Origin: Ruminococcus sp.
Lineage (GTDB): Bacteria; Bacillota; Clostridia; Oscillospirales; Ruminococcaceae
DNA length: 38,962 nt
NCBI GenBank assembly: GCA_029062165.1
Contig: JAIDQQ010000031.1
Span: forward strand, 1 to 38,962
Reading direction: 5' to 3'
In this document: piece by piece, positions 15,659-25,199 of the stretch
How the letters are laid out: the number at the start of each line of letters is the position of its first letter
Numbering within the stretch: position 1 is the stretch's first letter
Notes under the pieces: generated by a model
What the model was told of the DNA's origin: nothing
What the model saw: only the letters and a program-made list of their open reading frames with translations
Database searches by the model: none
Translations under genes and position numbers: made by a program

Positions 15659-18600
15659 TTGTATCCTCCGGAATAATTATATCATTACAGTTTCTTCCGT
15701 CAAAGAAAGATTTGTCGAGACTTGAAGACTCAAACGGAATCATTTTATCGAATGTCTTATAGTAATGTGTTTCAAAACCGTCGTTTACTTTTAGTATCTG
15801 ATAAAGCAGATAGCCATAACCGTCTTTATTGGGAATCGCAAATACAAGGACTTTCTTCTCATTTTCCCTTACTTCAATAGCCCTTAAGTTATAGAGCAGG
15901 TCATTTATTACAGAAGTATTTGTTACATTCATATCTTCGTCAAGAAGTGAATAATTACCTATATTACTGTAACCATGTCTTAACAGTTCGCTTTTCAGGT
16001 TGACGTATGGTGAAATCGCATATTCGTCTTCTGTGATTATTATTTCCGTTGCTTCTTCGAGACTACAGTTTATAGGCAACGAGAATGAACCTTCAAGTTT
16101 GCCTGTACCAATAGTATTATATACACTTATTGTAGTACAACCACCATAGGCGTTATACTGGTCAATATATATCGAGGGTAAAGCTGTTCTGTAGCGTGGA
16201 TTAAGATAGTCAGCACCTGTTATAAGATTATGGCGGTCAAAATACTCTCCGCCCCTTGCAATTACAACATCATAGATAATATTCTGACTTACTTCAATAT
16301 TTGAAGTAGCAGTACGATTGTAAAGGCGGTCTCTCAAATACGCTATACAACCGTAAAGACAGTCCATTTTAAGTTTATTTGACTGTTCTATTGAAATTGC
16401 ATAGTCAGTGAGACGGAGTTTTTTACCAGGAATAAATTCTTTCAGTAAGTCCTGAAAAAGATTTATCTTGCATGACTGTCCCGAAAGTTTGATATAGTCA
16501 TATTTATTCTGGTCAAAACTGAATATAGAGGAAAGCAGGAAATATATATCCGGTCTTAAAAGAGCGGTTATTTCTTTTGTATTTACTTCAATATCGGGCA
16601 GATTACGGAATTTTTCAATTTCCCTTGTTGCCTTGAGAAGAGAACCGTTTTCTTCGGGATTCCTGATATAGAAATACAGATTATTTGTATCAACATGAAT
16701 TTTGTTGTTGTCGTCGGGCGAGGAAAAACTATGTGAAATATTATTATTCTGTGCGAAAAATTCAACCTTGATTTTTTCGGCAAGTTGCCAGAGATAATAG
16801 AAGTTTCTTTTTGTCTGTCGGCTGGATTTCCTGTTATTTGCGTACTTTGAATTGCCACGGAAATCTGTAGGCAATATTTCCTCACTTTTCTTGCTGTTTA
16901 TGTCGAGACAGTCATATATGTCAAAGACAGCTTTATTATTTATATTGTTATTGTGTTCTATTACATAGTCAATCTTGTTCAGTATGTCGTTCTGATTGGC
17001 ATTTATAAGATTTAAAATATCAGGGTAAAGACATTCTTCGGGTGTACCATCTCTGTAATAGTCGGCAAGTTTTATTTTAAGAAACTGGAAAATCCTGTAT
17101 GTTATATTATTACCGCCAAAATTGGAATTTCCTTTTTCAAATCTTGTTTCAAGTTCAAGGTTATATGATGACGGTGTTTTCTGATAACTGTACTTACAAC
17201 TTACAATATCAGTTGTACTTCCGCCACAGTCGATAGTGATAATACTTTCGCCCTTTTTCTCGCCGGAACTTCCTTTCATGTCGTCCTGCTCAATTTTTTC
17301 GGAAATATAGCTATAGACAATAGCCATGCCCTCATCAAGACTATCTTCGGGTGAATATACATGGAAATTATCTCTTTCAGTGAATACATCTCTTTTAATG
17401 AAACTTATAAACTTATTTTTCATTTTGACAGGTGCTGAAAAATGAAGCGTTGTAAAATTAAGTTTGAAATAATTATTTGCTGTCTGGAGTATAAATTCAA
17501 GATAAGCCTTTATTATGTCTTTTCTTTTAACTACTCCTGTCCGGAAACCGTCACTTATTTCCTCTTTTTCCTCGGTAGAAGTTATCCAGCGTTTAATTTC
17601 AAAAAATATAGAGCCTTTAGGGTCATAATCAGAATCTATCAATGCTTTTTTTGCGTCATATCCGAATATATATTCAATATCATATGCTTCATTGGTGTAC
17701 GGGTCAACCGAACCGATATGATTTACATATACAATAGTCGGGCATAATGTACTTACATTACGTTTGTTTGTTGTGGTATCAATGAATTTTACAACATGAA
17801 TCTTATTATCCCTGAAGATACCTGCTGTGGTATTGCTTGTGCCGAAATCAATACATACAGGAAGGTCTGTGTTATGCAACATATCCATCTTCAAATCAAT
17901 TTCCGCACTGTAAAATTCCGACATGGTCTTGTTTGCGAAAACAACCTTATAATGCTGATACTCATTGTTTATCTTATCGAAGTTTATATTGTTTGCGGAA
18001 GCTTCAATATAATAAAGATGTCTGTCATTCAGACTGTGTACAAACCGTCCGAGTATAACGGCTTCATTGATATAGTTCACGACAATCAGAAATCCTTCGC
18101 ATATATCATCGCCGTTGTTGAGACTTATTCGCAGGAAAATATTATCAATGACGTTTATTCCTGTATTCCGGCATATAATATTATTCATACTACCGTCAAT
18201 TTCAATCATATTGTTGTTACTTTCGTCATATATCATACCGCTGATGTTATTTATATATTCCTGTGCTTCGCCGTAGTTTACAGGGACTTTCCTTACATCA
18301 AATGACGTGGTATTTTCATGCGGGATTATTTCAGGGATTATTTCCGGAATTTCTTCAGAAACATCATCATAAGTTTCTTCTGTGTCGTATTCATCAGTAT
18401 CTGTTTCAATGTCTATTGTTTCGTCAATGATTTCATTGTCATTTTCCTCTTCATATTCAGTATCGAAAATTTCTTCTGTGTATGTTGTTTCCGTTTCGGT
18501 ATAGAGAGGTGTTCCGCCGAATCCGATACCGTCAATAAAAAATGACGATTTAATATAGTCAAGATTTTCGCTAAGCATACTCTTAGTTATTTCACGGCGG

Positions 18601-18812
18601 ATTTTTTCATATTCAACGCTGTTTGTATCGTAACTTAAAGTAAACGCCTCTTTCATAAGCGTTTTGAGTTCATGCCCTGGTGAATCGCTGTTTGCGATTG
18701 TGTCAACAATGGAATCAACAGTAATTTCACCATCAACGAAAACAGAACATTTTTCAAGTACCGTTTTAATCTCTTCCTGTGTGAGATTAAGTTTTATATT
18801 CATGTCAAGCAT
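15642..18812 (-). CDS. Large Hsp70-like ATPase with acidic N-terminal extension
   Basis: A 1056-residue protein. Residues 1-100 are helical, about 105-165 are extremely acidic (rich in Glu, Asp and Thr), and about 170-310 form a beta-rich domain that I do not recognise. An actin/Hsp70-fold ATPase follows: phosphate-1 CIDFGTSNTTAG at 320-331, phosphate-2 ITIDCGGSTTDIV at about 525-537, and an adenosine-like KLSGQSCKIN at about 776. The last 200 residues have no DnaK-type substrate-binding signature that I can see. This resembles large Hsp70-like proteins of uncertain role rather than housekeeping DnaK. Start ATG follows AAAGGAA. It lies 17 bases after the Hsp70-vWA gene and overlaps the next gene, so both probably act with it. 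Confidence 0.75.
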   Translation of the reverse strand: MLDMNIKLNLTQEEIKTVLEKCSVFVDGEITVDSIVDTIANSDSPGHELKTLMKEAFTLSYDTNSVEYEKIRREITKSMLSENLDYIKSSFFIDGIGFGGTPLYTETETTYTEEIFDTEYEEENDNEIIDETIDIETDTDEYDTEETYDDVSEEIPEIIPEIIPHENTTSFDVRKVPVNYGEAQEYINNISGMIYDESNNNMIEIDGSMNNIICRNTGINVIDNIFLRISLNNGDDICEGFLIVVNYINEAVILGRFVHSLNDRHLYYIEASANNINFDKINNEYQHYKVVFANKTMSEFYSAEIDLKMDMLHNTDLPVCIDFGTSNTTAGIFRDNKIHVVKFIDTTTNKRNVSTLCPTIVYVNHIGSVDPYTNEAYDIEYIFGYDAKKALIDSDYDPKGSIFFEIKRWITSTEEKEEISDGFRTGVVKRKDIIKAYLEFILQTANNYFKLNFTTLHFSAPVKMKNKFISFIKRDVFTERDNFHVYSPEDSLDEGMAIVYSYISEKIEQDDMKGSSGEKKGESIITIDCGGSTTDIVSCKYSYQKTPSSYNLELETRFEKGNSNFGGNNITYRIFQFLKIKLADYYRDGTPEECLYPDILNLINANQNDILNKIDYVIEHNNNINNKAVFDIYDCLDINSKKSEEILPTDFRGNSKYANNRKSSRQTKRNFYYLWQLAEKIKVEFFAQNNNISHSFSSPDDNNKIHVDTNNLYFYIRNPEENGSLLKATREIEKFRNLPDIEVNTKEITALLRPDIYFLLSSIFSFDQNKYDYIKLSGQSCKINLFQDLLKEFIPGKKLRLTDYAISIEQSNKLKMDCLYGCIAYLRDRLYNRTATSNIEVSQNIIYDVVIARGGEYFDRHNLITGADYLNPRYRTALPSIYIDQYNAYGGCTTISVYNTIGTGKLEGSFSLPINCSLEEATEIIITEDEYAISPYVNLKSELLRHGYSNIGNYSLLDEDMNVTNTSVINDLLYNLRAIEVRENEKKVLVFAIPNKDGYGYLLYQILKVNDGFETHYYKTFDKMIPFESSSLDKSFFDGRNCNDIIIPEDTNVKKI

Positions 18813-18829
18813 AATCTGAAATTCCTTTC

Positions 18830-20944
18830 TTATACTTTAATCAGAGCATCTATTATTACCTGAAATATATCGCCCAGTTCGTCCATAGTATTAATACTGT
18901 AATTATGTAGTTTTCCGTCACTGCTGACAGACGATATACTTTTGAGGAATTTATGATTTACGTCACTTCCCTCTCCGATTGTGACTACAGTAATATTATT
19001 TTCTTTCATTTTTCTTGCCAGTATGGCAGTTTCATTGCCGTCGAATAAATCGCCGTCTGTAAGCATGATGACTACGGACTTTCTTTTCTTTACCGATTCA
19101 GCAGAGTTCAATACAAATCTGAATGCCCCTGAAGCGTTTGTACCGCCGGAAGCATACAGCTTGTTCACACCTGTCATGATGTCCTTTTTACTATGTGTAA
19201 GGGTACATATAGATTTATAGTTACTGGCAAAACTTATAACTCCTACACGGTGTACCGACATATCAACCATCTGATTGACAAGTCTTCCGATTGCTTTCTT
19301 TACATTTTCGATTGCCGGATTTTCTTTCGGATATGCCATACTTCCGGAAGCATCAATGAGCAGGTACAAATCAGTAGGAACAGCCGATTTTTTATATTCA
19401 ATTACTTTTTTTTTAGACCTCTCAAGTACAGTCGATATTGAAGTATTTGTATTCTTGTCTGTAACTTTTATTTCAAGAGTACGGTCAGATTTGAAATAAA
19501 ATTCAATATCAAATTTCGGTTCACCTTTCTTGCCTTTTTTAAAGTCGTCGAAAGTAAGCGAACCATAAAAAGTACATTTATTTAGGTCTTTGTCATTCGG
19601 GTCTATATTTCCGCCTCTTTCGTATACATTTATGTCCACACACTTCTGATTGTCTCTTGTTGTCGAATAAGACTGGTGATTTCTGCAAGGTGTTTCCATG
19701 TCTCTTTCAATTATGGTATCAAATACACACTTGTTAAGTTTTTCGTCAAATATTTCAACACCAAGGTCATACGAGGTACGGTTTACAACTTTAATATTCG
19801 GGTCATTTGCCACGATTGCCGCACCAAGTGCAACTACGTTTGAGAGGTCAGCAGGAAGTACATTTCTTCCGTCAAATATTTCCTCAACGATTTTTCTTAC
19901 CTTTGGAATATAACAAGTTCCACCCACAAGAAGTACTCTCGATATTCTGCTTATATCTATTTTGTTCTTCTTTATCATGTCGATAATAGCTTCTTTCATG
20001 GGAGTAAAAATATCTTTTTCACAGATTTTTTCAAATTCTGCTCTTGTTATGCTTGTTTCAAAAGAAATAGTCCTGCCGTTTATCTTGAAAAGTGCGTCAA
20101 TAGAAACGTCAACCTCGTCAATTTCACTAAGTTTATGTTTTGTAAGTTTTGCTTCATTGCGAAGTCTTGACTCTACCTGCCAGAAACTATCGCCCAGACC
20201 GGAAGTTTCTTTATTGGTGAGGTCTATTTTATAGTCATCAAATATTACTTTCTTGAAATATTCAAGAAGACATTTGTCAATATCGTCACCGCCGAGCTGG
20301 TCATTACCACCAGTAGCCACAGGGTCAAAAAGATTTATGTCTTTTTTGTACTTAAGATAGGATAAGTCAAATGTACCTCCGCCGAAGTCAACGACAAATA
20401 TTTCTGTATCAGTGCTGATATTGTCGTTTATATAGGCTATGGCAGCCGAAGACGGTTCAGGAAGTAGTATACTTTCGTCCGGTGTAGGAGTGATTATTTT
20501 CATGCCGGCTAATTTAGCGGCTTCCTTTGTGTTTTTGATAGCGGTAGACGCAAAATATGCCGGAACAGTTATAACTGCTTCAATTTCTTCGTCTTCACTG
20601 CCGTCAAGTAAACGTCGGCATATTACCCTTTTGACTTCCTTGAGAATACACGCACCGACTTCTGCCGGAGTAAGTGTTTTTTCAAATGACAGAAAACTGT
20701 CAGAATCAGGATATTTCCAGTTGTTATCCTTCATATGTCTCTTTGCAGACCTGATAAGCCTTGACGGTTTTGCAGAACCTTTCGTGAGTGCCTTTGTGCC
20801 GACAATTGTATTATTGTTTTCGTCAACATAGACCACTGAGGGCAATATCTCTGAGTTTCCGAATCTGATAAACTCATAGTTGCCCATGTCGTTTTCGTAG
20901 CATACAACGGTATTTGTAGTACCGAGGTCAATTCCGATTTTCAC
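18830..20944 (-). CDS. Hsp70-von Willebrand factor A fusion protein
   Basis: A 704-residue fusion. Residues 1-375 are a classic DnaK nucleotide-binding domain: GIDLGTTNTVV at 3-13, VVDFGGGTFDLSY at about 184-196, and LLVGGTCYIPKVRKIVEEIF at about 336-355. A short DnaK-like beta substrate domain follows (about 390-510), without the helical lid. In its place is a vWA domain (about 525-700) with an intact metal site: DASGS at 531-535, GGTN, and TDGD at about 629. Metal-dependent vWA domains mediate protein binding, so this chaperone may be tethered to a particular client of the contractile machine. The start is GTG at 20944, with AAAGGAG 11 bases away. Hsp70-vWA fusions are unusual. Confidence 0.85.
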   Translation of the reverse strand: MKIGIDLGTTNTVVCYENDMGNYEFIRFGNSEILPSVVYVDENNNTIVGTKALTKGSAKPSRLIRSAKRHMKDNNWKYPDSDSFLSFEKTLTPAEVGACILKEVKRVICRRLLDGSEDEEIEAVITVPAYFASTAIKNTKEAAKLAGMKIITPTPDESILLPEPSSAAIAYINDNISTDTEIFVVDFGGGTFDLSYLKYKKDINLFDPVATGGNDQLGGDDIDKCLLEYFKKVIFDDYKIDLTNKETSGLGDSFWQVESRLRNEAKLTKHKLSEIDEVDVSIDALFKINGRTISFETSITRAEFEKICEKDIFTPMKEAIIDMIKKNKIDISRISRVLLVGGTCYIPKVRKIVEEIFDGRNVLPADLSNVVALGAAIVANDPNIKVVNRTSYDLGVEIFDEKLNKCVFDTIIERDMETPCRNHQSYSTTRDNQKCVDINVYERGGNIDPNDKDLNKCTFYGSLTFDDFKKGKKGEPKFDIEFYFKSDRTLEIKVTDKNTNTSISTVLERSKKKVIEYKKSAVPTDLYLLIDASGSMAYPKENPAIENVKKAIGRLVNQMVDMSVHRVGVISFASNYKSICTLTHSKKDIMTGVNKLYASGGTNASGAFRFVLNSAESVKKRKSVVIMLTDGDLFDGNETAILARKMKENNITVVTIGEGSDVNHKFLKSISSVSSDGKLHNYSINTMDELGDIFQVIIDALIKV

Positions 20945-21016
20945 TTATTTTTTTTCTCCTTTGATTATTATTTTAGATGTTGTTCCTTTCCGAGTTCATA
21001 TATTAAATGCTGACTT

Positions 21017-21286
21017 TTATTTATTGTCAACTATTTTTTTTATATCTGAAATACACTTGCGAAGTTTTTCATTTTCCTTTGTTTTTATGGCTAACTGCTC
21101 TTCCAGTTTGCCAGTAATAATTATTCTTTCTTGCAATTCACAATTTAACATTTCTATTTCTTGTTTAAAGTAACAAATCTCCTTTTGCAGTTCTTCAATC
21201 TGATTTTTGCGGTAAGATTCAATCTGCATACGGATTGAATCTATAAGTTCCGCAACATCGGAATTTGATATTTCATCATTCTGCAT
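21017..21286 (-). CDS. Small coiled-coil protein
   Basis: An 89-residue, almost wholly helical protein. After a short acidic start it carries ELIDSIRMQIESYRKNQIEE and continues as heptad-like coiled coil to the end. The same block (SLIDNIRQQVEKLYKDEINK) occurs in the larger coiled-coil protein encoded just upstream, so the two share a motif and may associate. Start follows AAAGGAGG, 13 bases after the neighbour. Function unknown; a scaffold or adaptor for the Hsp70 proteins is conceivable. Confidence 0.6.
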   Translation of the reverse strand: MQNDEISNSDVAELIDSIRMQIESYRKNQIEELQKEICYFKQEIEMLNCELQERIIITGKLEEQLAIKTKENEKLRKCISDIKKIVDNK

Positions 21287-21299
21287 TATTCAGCCTCCT

Positions 21300-22427
21300 T
21301 TATTTAATATAATTTGGTTTATACTCTTCTTTGCTGTCACTCTGACCACCAGCCCCCTGAGCATCGAATTTTTTCATACCATTTTCTATAGCCTTTTCCA
21401 CATCCTGCAATTGCCAATTATCATATGAAACAAGATAATTGGTTAAGCCTTTATGTTTTTTCTTTAGCTCTTCCAGATTTTTATTACTTTCTTGAAGTGT
21501 GCCAATAAGTCCCTTTTTTTCTTCTTTCAATTTGTTAATTTCGTCTTTATATAGTTTTTCAACTTGTTGACGAATGTTATCTATTAATGACTCGTTATCG
21601 ACAGATAAGGTTTTTTCCTGAGTAACTACGGCTTGCGAGGTAACAAAACCTTTTTCCTGACTATATATGGTACGCTGTTCATATGAAGTCACTTGTGTTT
21701 GTGGGGGTTCTGTCGGATTGGAATTAATGTTGATTTTAACTTCCTTAGCTTTATATTTTTTGATTTCTTCTTCCAGTTTAGCGATTTTTTTCTCTTGTGT
21801 ATCAATAGTATTAGATTGTGCCTGAATTGTTTCTTCGTATTTCTGAATTAAGGATTGTTTTTCTTTATCCTTATTTTGAATTTCCTGTCTATAGTAGTTT
21901 TTAGTGTTTGTGGTTTCATCTCTGTAATAATTGACGGCATTTTCTTTATCCTGAATAGTAGCAATATTTTTATCTATAGTTTTTTGTAATTCATTATTTA
22001 CATTGTTAAGACGTAGAATTTCACTTGTCTGCCTGTCGATTGTTCCGTTAAGTTTTTGTATTTCAGCCTTATGACCTGCTCTTATTTGATTTATTTCATT
22101 GTCTTTTTTTATTCTTTCGTCGGTAACTGATTTATTAACTGCTTGTTTTATTGTATTATCAAGTTCCAGCTGTGCTTTTTTAAGAGCATTGTTTCTGTTT
22201 TCTGTCTCATTATGTATGACATTAAATGCTTCGATAGTGCTTTGATTTTTTTCGTTCATTTCTGTGAGTTTAGAAATAAGTTCCTTGTTTTCGGTATCTG
22301 CTTTTTTATTCGCTTCCGTAAGAGAGGTGTTCTCCTTGTTAAGCCTTACAACTTCGTTATAGAATGTCTGATTGACTTCGTTAAGACTTTTTATTATATT
22401 GCCGAGTTGTTGAAGTTTTTTCTCCAT
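21300..22427 (-). CDS. Long coiled-coil protein
   Basis: A 375-residue protein. Residues about 1-235 are nearly continuous coiled coil (QLGNIIKSLNEVNQTFYNEV onward) with many Lys, Glu, Asn and Gln. A low-complexity linker rich in Pro, Thr and Gln (about 237-270) leads to a second helical block beginning SLIDNIRQQVEKLYKDEINK, the motif shared with the next gene. The C-terminal tail is Gly/Ser-rich. No transmembrane segment or enzyme motif is present. In a contractile system a long helical protein could be a tape measure, scaffold or client of the Hsp70s, but tape measures are usually encoded near the tube. Start follows AAGGAGTG. Confidence 0.6.
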   Translation of the reverse strand: MEKKLQQLGNIIKSLNEVNQTFYNEVVRLNKENTSLTEANKKADTENKELISKLTEMNEKNQSTIEAFNVIHNETENRNNALKKAQLELDNTIKQAVNKSVTDERIKKDNEINQIRAGHKAEIQKLNGTIDRQTSEILRLNNVNNELQKTIDKNIATIQDKENAVNYYRDETTNTKNYYRQEIQNKDKEKQSLIQKYEETIQAQSNTIDTQEKKIAKLEEEIKKYKAKEVKININSNPTEPPQTQVTSYEQRTIYSQEKGFVTSQAVVTQEKTLSVDNESLIDNIRQQVEKLYKDEINKLKEEKKGLIGTLQESNKNLEELKKKHKGLTNYLVSYDNWQLQDVEKAIENGMKKFDAQGAGGQSDSKEEYKPNYIK

Positions 22428-22444
22428 TTAATTCACTCCTTAAT

Positions 22445-22621
22445 TCAAAGATTTTGAGCTTCTGTAATAAATTTTTTCAGAAATTCTGATTTTTTTTCAA
22501 GCTGTTTCTTTTCCACGGAAGATTTATTATAGTCTTCCTGACACATTCCGATAATGTGCTGACCGAAAACAGCCAGTTCTTCGGACTGTCTTTTAAGTTC
22601 TTCGTACTCATTCAAATTCAT
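22445..22621 (-). CDS. Small helical protein of 58 residues
   Basis: A short frame filling the gap between the second Hsp70 gene and the long coiled-coil gene: it starts MNLNEYEELKRQSEELAVFG and ends KKFITEAQNL. Spacing is tight on both sides (5 and 17 bases), which supports a real gene. The ribosome site is weak (a GGAGG precedes it in the end of the upstream gene). It is charged and helical, and I do not recognise a family. It may be an adaptor of the neighbouring Hsp70 or coiled-coil protein. Confidence 0.6.
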   Translation of the reverse strand: MNLNEYEELKRQSEELAVFGQHIIGMCQEDYNKSSVEKKQLEKKSEFLKKFITEAQNL

Positions 22622-22626
22622 AACTT

Positions 22627-24339
22627 TTATACCTCCAAAGTAATAGTTAATGGTTCTGTAATGGGACTGGCATTATCCATACCCCTCTGAAATTCATAAA
22701 ATTCACCATATACAGTACCGTTATTATCTACCATAATCCGCATTGAATAGTATTTATCACCAGAATAAACTGAAGAATCGAGTTCAAAATATCCCATATA
22801 TACGAGATTTTCCGGCATTACGTCATCTTCAGAACTGTTGAAAACCTGATACAGTTTGACACAAAGTCTGCCGTCATCAGTTTTTTCGGGTTTTACCGTG
22901 TCTCTTATAGTCCATTCACCACAGATGTCAGATAATGTTTTAAGACGTTTGTATTCTCCGTCCTGTAGAGTGCCTATTTCATAGGATAATCTGTTGAGTG
23001 TCCGGAAAGCGTCATTATTATATCTCAGATAAATAGTTGCTCCGAGAGCTACCGCATTGAATTTATCATCATTGTTGAGTTCAAGAAATTCAAATGGTTC
23101 ACTGTCCCATTCTTCGCTCTCTGAACTGTCGAAGAAGTCCTGATATTCTTCTTCAAAATTTTTACGTTCTTCCGCTACGGTGTCATTGAAGTAATTTTTA
23201 AGTACGTTCACGAAACACGGAATTTTTGAAGTTCCGCCTATAAGCATTATTTTTTTAACGTCGTTTGCGAGTATTTCCGCCTGATTTATAAGATTATCCA
23301 GAGATTCACATATTTTTTCATTGATTCCCGAAGATGATATTATTTCCTCAAGTTCAGTATAAGACAATGTTATACCTAAATCGCCTAAATCAATCAGATG
23401 TTCAGGTATAAAATCATGTGGGTCATAATCGTCATCATAGGTTACATCATTACAGATTTCTTCCTTAAAGGTGTTTATATCCTTATCGAGAATATTTAAT
23501 ATTTTATTTCTTACTGCTTCAAAGTTACGGTTATAATTTTCGCTGTCAACTACCTTGTCGGAATCGGGAATATTTGTATCGTCAAGAAAATCCTGTCTGA
23601 ATTTGTTATTTATTATCTCATTGAGTTTGTCACCATGTGGGTCTTCAATGAGTTTTTTACGTATAAGTCCGGTTATGTTGTTTCCGCCGAAGTTTATTCC
23701 AGTTGAAGAAAGAGTTTCAATAAGAGGTAGATTTTCATTTTCAGACGGCGGTTTTATCCGGAAAATACTCATATCAAGAGTACCACCACCAAAATCAAAA
23801 ACAAGCATACAGGAAGTTTTTTTTATTTCTTCCGAAAACAACTGATACTGTGTAAATATACTTGCAAAAGGTTCAGTAACTATGTTGCTTACTGACAGAC
23901 CTGCATTTTCTGCTGAAATTTTTATCCTTTTTTTCTGAAGTTCGGAAAACGATACCGGAACAGTAAGTATTACTTTTTCAGGTGGTTCGCCGTAATTCTC
24001 TACAAAGCGGTCACGTATCCATTTAAATTCTTCCTGTGCTATTTCCATAGCGGACATCTCTCTGTTTCTTGTCGGAACATATGTTTTCCATTCTTTTTCC
24101 TCGAAATGTCTTTTAAGTCCGCTGACTGCAAAATATGAACGTGATGGTATAACATCTTTTATTACAATTGAATCTTTTCCTATATTGGCAATATGTGGCA
24201 GAACATCGCTTCCCTGCTCATTTGAAAGATTCATTTTTTTGATACCCTCTATAACTCCGTGAAACTTGAGCTTGAGATTGCTGTCATAGAGAGCTGTCTT
24301 TATATTGCAAGTGCCGTAATCTATTCCAAGATAAAGCAT
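22627..24339 (-). CDS. Hsp70-like ATPase (second of four)
   Basis: A 570-residue protein. The nucleotide-binding fold is complete: GIDYGTCNIKTALYD at 5-19 (Cys in place of the usual Thr), MLVFDFGGGTLDMSIF at about 188-203, and KIMLIGGTSKIPCFVNVLKN at about 360-379. An acidic insertion (about 390-415) precedes ALGATIYLRY. The last 120 residues are beta-rich (YSMRIMVDNNGTVYGEF) and may be a reduced substrate-binding domain; the helical lid is missing. It differs clearly from the 563-residue Hsp70 encoded three genes upstream, so they are not a recent duplication. A GrpE-like candidate is encoded directly upstream. ATG follows AAAAGGA. Confidence 0.82.
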   Translation of the reverse strand: MLYLGIDYGTCNIKTALYDSNLKLKFHGVIEGIKKMNLSNEQGSDVLPHIANIGKDSIVIKDVIPSRSYFAVSGLKRHFEEKEWKTYVPTRNREMSAMEIAQEEFKWIRDRFVENYGEPPEKVILTVPVSFSELQKKRIKISAENAGLSVSNIVTEPFASIFTQYQLFSEEIKKTSCMLVFDFGGGTLDMSIFRIKPPSENENLPLIETLSSTGINFGGNNITGLIRKKLIEDPHGDKLNEIINNKFRQDFLDDTNIPDSDKVVDSENYNRNFEAVRNKILNILDKDINTFKEEICNDVTYDDDYDPHDFIPEHLIDLGDLGITLSYTELEEIISSSGINEKICESLDNLINQAEILANDVKKIMLIGGTSKIPCFVNVLKNYFNDTVAEERKNFEEEYQDFFDSSESEEWDSEPFEFLELNNDDKFNAVALGATIYLRYNNDAFRTLNRLSYEIGTLQDGEYKRLKTLSDICGEWTIRDTVKPEKTDDGRLCVKLYQVFNSSEDDVMPENLVYMGYFELDSSVYSGDKYYSMRIMVDNNGTVYGEFYEFQRGMDNASPITEPLTITLEV

Positions 24340-24367
24340 ATTATTATCAATCCTTTTATGATTTTTA

Positions 24368-25186
24368 TTAATAATCTGCTGTATAAGCAGTTAATTGTCC
24401 GCTGAAACACAGGCTACAGGTTTTTCCTCTGTAATCGGTATAGTTTATCAGGTACGGAAGATATTCCAGTTTTTTTACAACACCATCGAGATTTTCATTG
24501 CTTACATATAATGCCTCAACTTCGTAGTAATTATAGTCTTCGTCTCTCATAGGACTGCCCTGAATACATTCATTATAAGTATAGATACCAATATCAGACA
24601 AATACCGGTTGAAGATTTCCAGAAATTCAATACAATAATGTTGTGATTCTTCTTCGGAAATATGATTTGAAATCTGTCTTGCGGTCTTGCTTATAAAATG
24701 CTGTGAAATACAGTCAAATAAATTTTTTATAAGTTCTTCGTATTCAGGATTTTCAGACAGATTTTCTGTTATTTTTTCCAGTTGTTTAAGATAGCTGTCA
24801 AGATGTCTGCCTATGTTGCTTAGAAATATAACGTTGTGTTCATTAATATAATTCTGCATTTCAGATACATCTGTAAATTTTTCAATATAATACTGTATAA
24901 AATTCTGACTGTCAGTGGGAAATGCAGATTTTTTTTCCGGAATGATAAAATATTCGTATAGTTCCCTGAAACCTGTTTCATTATTTTCAGTAATTATGTT
25001 ACTGTTATCAGTATTCAGCGGAATATCTTCAATGTTTTGGTCATAGAAATCTCCTGTGACTGTATTTTCGTAATCATTGTAAGGCAGAAGATTATTCTGA
25101 TAGCTTGTGTTAAGTCCGAAAAATGCTGATATTCTTTCTTTCAGATTTTGCAGGGCTTCAATTATTTTACTGATAAAAGCTGACAT
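24368..25186 (-). CDS. GrpE-like candidate A, paralogue of the next gene upstream
   Basis: A 272-residue protein. An amphipathic start (IEALQNLKERISAFFGL), an acidic linker, a long helical middle and a C-terminal block with IGIYTYNECIQGSPMRDEDY then NYYEVEAL and EYLPYLI. The same block occurs in the protein of the preceding gene. The pattern of helices followed by G-(I/V)-x-x-(Y/I)-x-E, an acidic D-x-(D/N) and a short beta wing resembles the GrpE head, and both genes lie between two Hsp70 genes. I therefore suggest nucleotide exchange factors. The similarity is by eye, not proven. The gene is 13 bases after its paralogue. Confidence 0.45.
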   Translation of the reverse strand: MSAFISKIIEALQNLKERISAFFGLNTSYQNNLLPYNDYENTVTGDFYDQNIEDIPLNTDNSNIITENNETGFRELYEYFIIPEKKSAFPTDSQNFIQYYIEKFTDVSEMQNYINEHNVIFLSNIGRHLDSYLKQLEKITENLSENPEYEELIKNLFDCISQHFISKTARQISNHISEEESQHYCIEFLEIFNRYLSDIGIYTYNECIQGSPMRDEDYNYYEVEALYVSNENLDGVVKKLEYLPYLINYTDYRGKTCSLCFSGQLTAYTADY

Positions 25187-25199
25187 TATTATTCACCTG

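Noticed and set aside
17442..18545. Plus-strand frames opposite the large Hsp70-like gene
   Set aside because: They mirror a strongly supported protein with ATPase motifs; no ribosome sites, and low-complexity products.
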